Positions 6,002-7,477 of a stretch of 7,477 nucleotides of DNA are shown here, in pieces. A model generated the notes under the pieces. The model had not been told where the DNA came from, did not search any database, and was given only the letters and a program-made list of their open reading frames with translations. Position 1 is the first letter of the stretch, and each line of letters begins with the position of its first letter. The DNA lies in NCBI GenBank assembly GCA_025359355.1, contig JANYGR010000355.1, forward strand, positions 1 to 7,477. Direction: 5' to 3'. A program made the position numbers and the translations under genes. This DNA is from Bacteroidota bacterium (GTDB lineage Bacteria > Bacteroidota > Bacteroidia > B-17B0 > Aurantibacillaceae).

Positions 6002-6802
6002 ATGAAATCATTCGGAAAAATGATTTGTATAATCTTATTAGGATTACAAATCGCGCAAGTACAAGCACAATACTCTTTTGATATGTTTGGAGTAGTTCCA
6101 GTATCTAAATTAAATAATGGGGCTTTTGGACTAGGACTTAGCATATTAAGTAACCCAATTCCATTCAATCCATCAAGCAAAAAAAATAGTGCAGATATTC
6201 TGTTTGGAGGAAATTTTTATGGAAGTGGCTTAGATAATCGCGTACTAAAAAACGTTCCTTTACAAGCTCCACGAGAAGGGTTTGGGCAAGTAACTATAAA
6301 AAACAGCATCTATGGGTTAAGTGCCATAACACGTGTATCGATTCCTATTACTGATGTTTTAAGAGCATATATAGGCGCTCAAATTGGCTGGAGGGGCTTG
6401 TCAAGCGATTTAACTATTTTACCCAATACACCGATTAATGGATCAAGAAATCAATCTTCACAACATATATCTTCATCTGATCAATTAAGTTATGGATTAT
6501 CTGCTGGTTTTTTAGTGGAGTTAGAGGATGGAGTAAGTTTAGATTTAGGAGCAACTTATAATACAACAAATACTCAAAGCAGTATAATTAATTTAGATAC
6601 AGCTCATGTAGATTCAAATTCATTAGTTGTTGATAAAATGAGCGCGCCTTCGAATTTATTAATGGTAAAAGTTGGGTTTTTTATCACGATTGATAAGGAT
6701 GCTAAAGGAAGTAGTCGTAATTCCTGTAGCCGTCACTCCAATAGCCATCATTCTTCTTATCGATCAGGAGGATCCAGCCATGTGAGTGTCATTGTCAGAT
6801 AG
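6002..6802 (+). CDS. Exported, probable outer-membrane beta-barrel protein with Ser/His/Arg-rich tail
   Basis: A 266-residue protein with a signal peptide at residues 1-22 (MKSFGKM, a hydrophobic core, cleavage at VQA|Q). The body alternates polar and hydrophobic residues in Gly/aromatic-rich segments typical of small outer-membrane barrels, e.g. AFGLGLSIL (41-49), DILFGGNFYG (65-74), RAYIGAQIGW (121-130), YGLSAGFLVEL (164-174), VSLDLGATY (178-186) and LLMVKVGFFITI (219-230). About eight strands are plausible. After the last strand comes a low-complexity tail (about 235-266) rich in Ser, His and Arg, with one Cys, which is unusual because barrel proteins normally end at their last strand. The ATG follows an A/T-rich leader with no Shine-Dalgarno. 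It appears monocistronic. I do not recognise a named family; a periplasmic beta-rich protein is the alternative. Confidence 0.82.
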   Translation: MKSFGKMICIILLGLQIAQVQAQYSFDMFGVVPVSKLNNGAFGLGLSILSNPIPFNPSSKKNSADILFGGNFYGSGLDNRVLKNVPLQAPREGFGQVTIKNSIYGLSAITRVSIPITDVLRAYIGAQIGWRGLSSDLTILPNTPINGSRNQSSQHISSSDQLSYGLSAGFLVELEDGVSLDLGATYNTTNTQSSIINLDTAHVDSNSLVVDKMSAPSNLLMVKVGFFITIDKDAKGSSRNSCSRHSNSHHSSYRSGGSSHVSVIVR

Positions 6803-6962
6803 TCTCCAATAATAAATAAATATATGACATAGCCATAGTTAAGTATATTTGATTGACAGAAGTGGGTAAATTATACTTTACGCTTGGACAACAAACGAAA
6901 CAGTATCGACAACAGATTGTTACATGAAAATTATACTGGCCTTATCAAACGAATTAAATAAG
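6803..6962. other. Intergenic stretch with no recognisable feature
   Basis: Between the end of the beta-barrel-like gene and the candidate terminator near 6963. All six frames are broken by stops within about 35 codons, with no ATG-started ORF longer than about 15 codons. A 10-base word (AAATTATACT) occurs at 6868-6877 and again at 6928-6937, which may be chance. Confidence 0.5.
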
Positions 6963-6997
6963 CTCATATAATATTATAGAGTTTGTTTATTTTTTAT
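6963..6997 (+). terminator. Weak candidate intrinsic terminator
   Basis: CTC (6963-6965) and GAG (6979-6981) flank a perfect 12-bp palindrome TATAATATTATA (6967-6978), with one bulged A, followed by a T-rich run to about 6997. It could end the + strand transcript from 6002, although it lies some 160 bases past that stop codon. The stem is almost all A-T, so it would be weak. It sits between convergent genes and could serve both. Confidence 0.3.
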
Positions 6998-7146
6998 ACC
7001 AAAATAATCGGCTCAATGTTTTTGGGTGTTTTTACCGTTTTTTTATTCGTATAAAAAACATCTTTTTTTCTATGTAACATAAGGTTCTCTTTCTCTAATG
7101 CTTTGATGCGTTTTTTTAGAGATTCGATATTTTCTATGTTTTTCAT
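6994..7146 (-). CDS. Small 50-residue protein with leucine-zipper-like coiled coil
   Basis: An ATG at 7144-7146 opens a 50-codon frame ending at TAA (6994-6996). Residues 4-28 are strongly helix-prone and place hydrophobic residues at heptad a/d positions: I7, L10, I14, L17, then N21 (a) and L24 (d). An Asn in an a position is the classic mark of parallel dimeric zippers. The C-terminal half (27-43) is Lys/Thr-rich and ends in a hydrophobic IEPIILV. There is no signal peptide or membrane helix, so it is cytoplasmic if made. The high Lys content would allow nucleic-acid contact (inference). The frame converges on the beta-barrel-like gene. I do not recognise a family. Given the short length it might not be translated, but its regular heptads argue for a real gene. 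Confidence 0.55.
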   Translation of the reverse strand: MKNIENIESLKKRIKALEKENLMLHRKKDVFYTNKKTVKTPKNIEPIILV

Positions 7147-7206
7147 AGTTTTAAAATATTGTGTTATGAAGTAAAAATAATAATAATTTCAGACCCACCA
7201 CTAATC

Positions 7207-7239
7207 TAAAAATATCTGCCACTTATGTAATAAAACCAA
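7207..7239 (-). promoter_or_regulatory. Possible promoter for the small coiled-coil ORF
   Basis: On the minus strand a TTG (7237-7239) is followed after 22 bases by TATTTTTA (7207-7214), one mismatch from the Bacteroidota -7 element TAnnTTTG. Transcription would start about 54 bases ahead of the ATG at 7146. The spacing is within the known range but the box is imperfect. Confidence 0.28.
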
Positions 7240-7378
7240 CCAGTTACAAAACCGCAGCTGTTTTCTCCAATAAAACAACAATATTTGTAGTAGAATTACG
7301 TCTGTAAACAAAAAGTAGGCTTTATAAACATTAACAAAAAGATAGCAGAAAGAATTTTTTATTTAAAAACCTTTTTAC

Positions 7379-7386
7379 TATGTTTG
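7379..7386 (+). promoter_or_regulatory. Candidate Bacteroidota -7 box (TATGTTTG) for the gene at the right edge
   Basis: An exact TAnnTTTG match 44 bases before the ATG at 7431, which would give a leader of about 38 bases. No TTG is found at the expected -33 distance, where the sequence is T/A-rich (7351-7365). Confidence 0.5.
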
Positions 7387-7430
7387 GCGTCATTCTTAAA
7401 AAAATAGAAACTAACTAAAAAACAACAATC

Positions 7431-7477
7431 ATGAGTAACAAAAAAACATCAGGCGGTTTTCCATTAATCGTTTCAGC
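7431..7477 (+). CDS. Start of a protein-coding gene, cut by the right edge
   Basis: The ATG at 7431 opens a frame reading MSNKKTSGGFPLIVS to the end of the window. A short Lys/Ser/Gly-rich cytoplasmic leader turning into a hydrophobic stretch is how several Bacteroidota MotA/TolQ/ExbB-type proton-channel proteins and other inner-membrane proteins begin, but 15 residues cannot decide this. Support for a real start comes from the exact TAnnTTTG box 44 bases upstream and an A-rich leader (7411-7430) like those of the neighbouring genes. No Shine-Dalgarno is seen. Confidence 0.55.
   Translation, partial: MSNKKTSGGFPLIVS

Noticed and set aside
5956..6180. Minus strand 74-codon frame overlapping the start of the beta-barrel-like gene
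   Set aside because: It is antisense to a good signal peptide and shows no domain or export features of its own.
6851..6955. Short start-less + strand frames after the beta-barrel-like gene, considered as a decayed gene
   Set aside because: Two frames of 24-34 codons look mildly protein-like but match no family I recognise, and stretches of this length are expected by chance.
7236..7265. CAGCTG with flanking AAAAC/GTTTT as a possible hairpin
   Set aside because: The pairing is broken by unpaired bases and no T tract follows. It is probably incidental.

Overview
The window looks like a chromosomal segment of an AT-rich member of the Bacteroidota. The pointers are A/T-rich start regions with no Shine-Dalgarno sequence, exact copies of the Bacteroidota -7 promoter element TAnnTTTG, and protein families typical of that phylum: a Wzx-type flippase next to dUTPase, a methionine aminotransferase of the PRK09082/YbdL kind, and small 'QDxI...NxDGxxY' secreted proteins. 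I cannot place it below phylum with confidence. I see no phage, insertion sequence, CRISPR array or rRNA.

Layout. Positions 1-5501 are all on the minus strand, in two groups. The first, reading leftwards, is a polysaccharide/oligosaccharide flippase (starting at TTG), a DoxX-like membrane protein, and the N-terminal part of dUTPase (dut), which runs off the left edge. The last two overlap by 20 bases. The second group is a methionine aminotransferase followed closely by three tandem, related genes for small exported proteins (222, 239 and 217 residues). Each of these has a signal peptide, a beta-rich domain of about 55 residues, and a C-terminal pair of hydrophobic helices. Gaps of 18, 31 and 6 bases suggest one transcript.

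From 5502 rightwards the + strand takes over. There is a tRNA-Cys(GCA) gene with an exact TAnnTTTG box upstream and a strong intrinsic terminator downstream, then a gene-poor stretch. That stretch holds a short relic resembling one tetratricopeptide repeat and a cluster of direct and inverted repeats. Next is a gene for a secreted or outer-membrane beta-barrel-like protein with an unusual Ser/His/Arg-rich tail. A 50-codon minus-strand ORF with a leucine-zipper-like N-terminus lies at 6994-7146. The first 15 codons of another + strand gene, preceded by an exact TAnnTTTG box, close the window.

How the genes work together. Flippase and dUTPase are housekeeping functions that sit together in many Bacteroidota, with no obvious metabolic link. 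The aminotransferase would serve methionine salvage or aromatic/keto-acid metabolism, and nothing in the sequence explains its linkage to the three exported paralogues. The least explained parts of the window are that paralogue array and the small coiled-coil ORF. I found no clear evidence for a new defence, mobile or RNA system.
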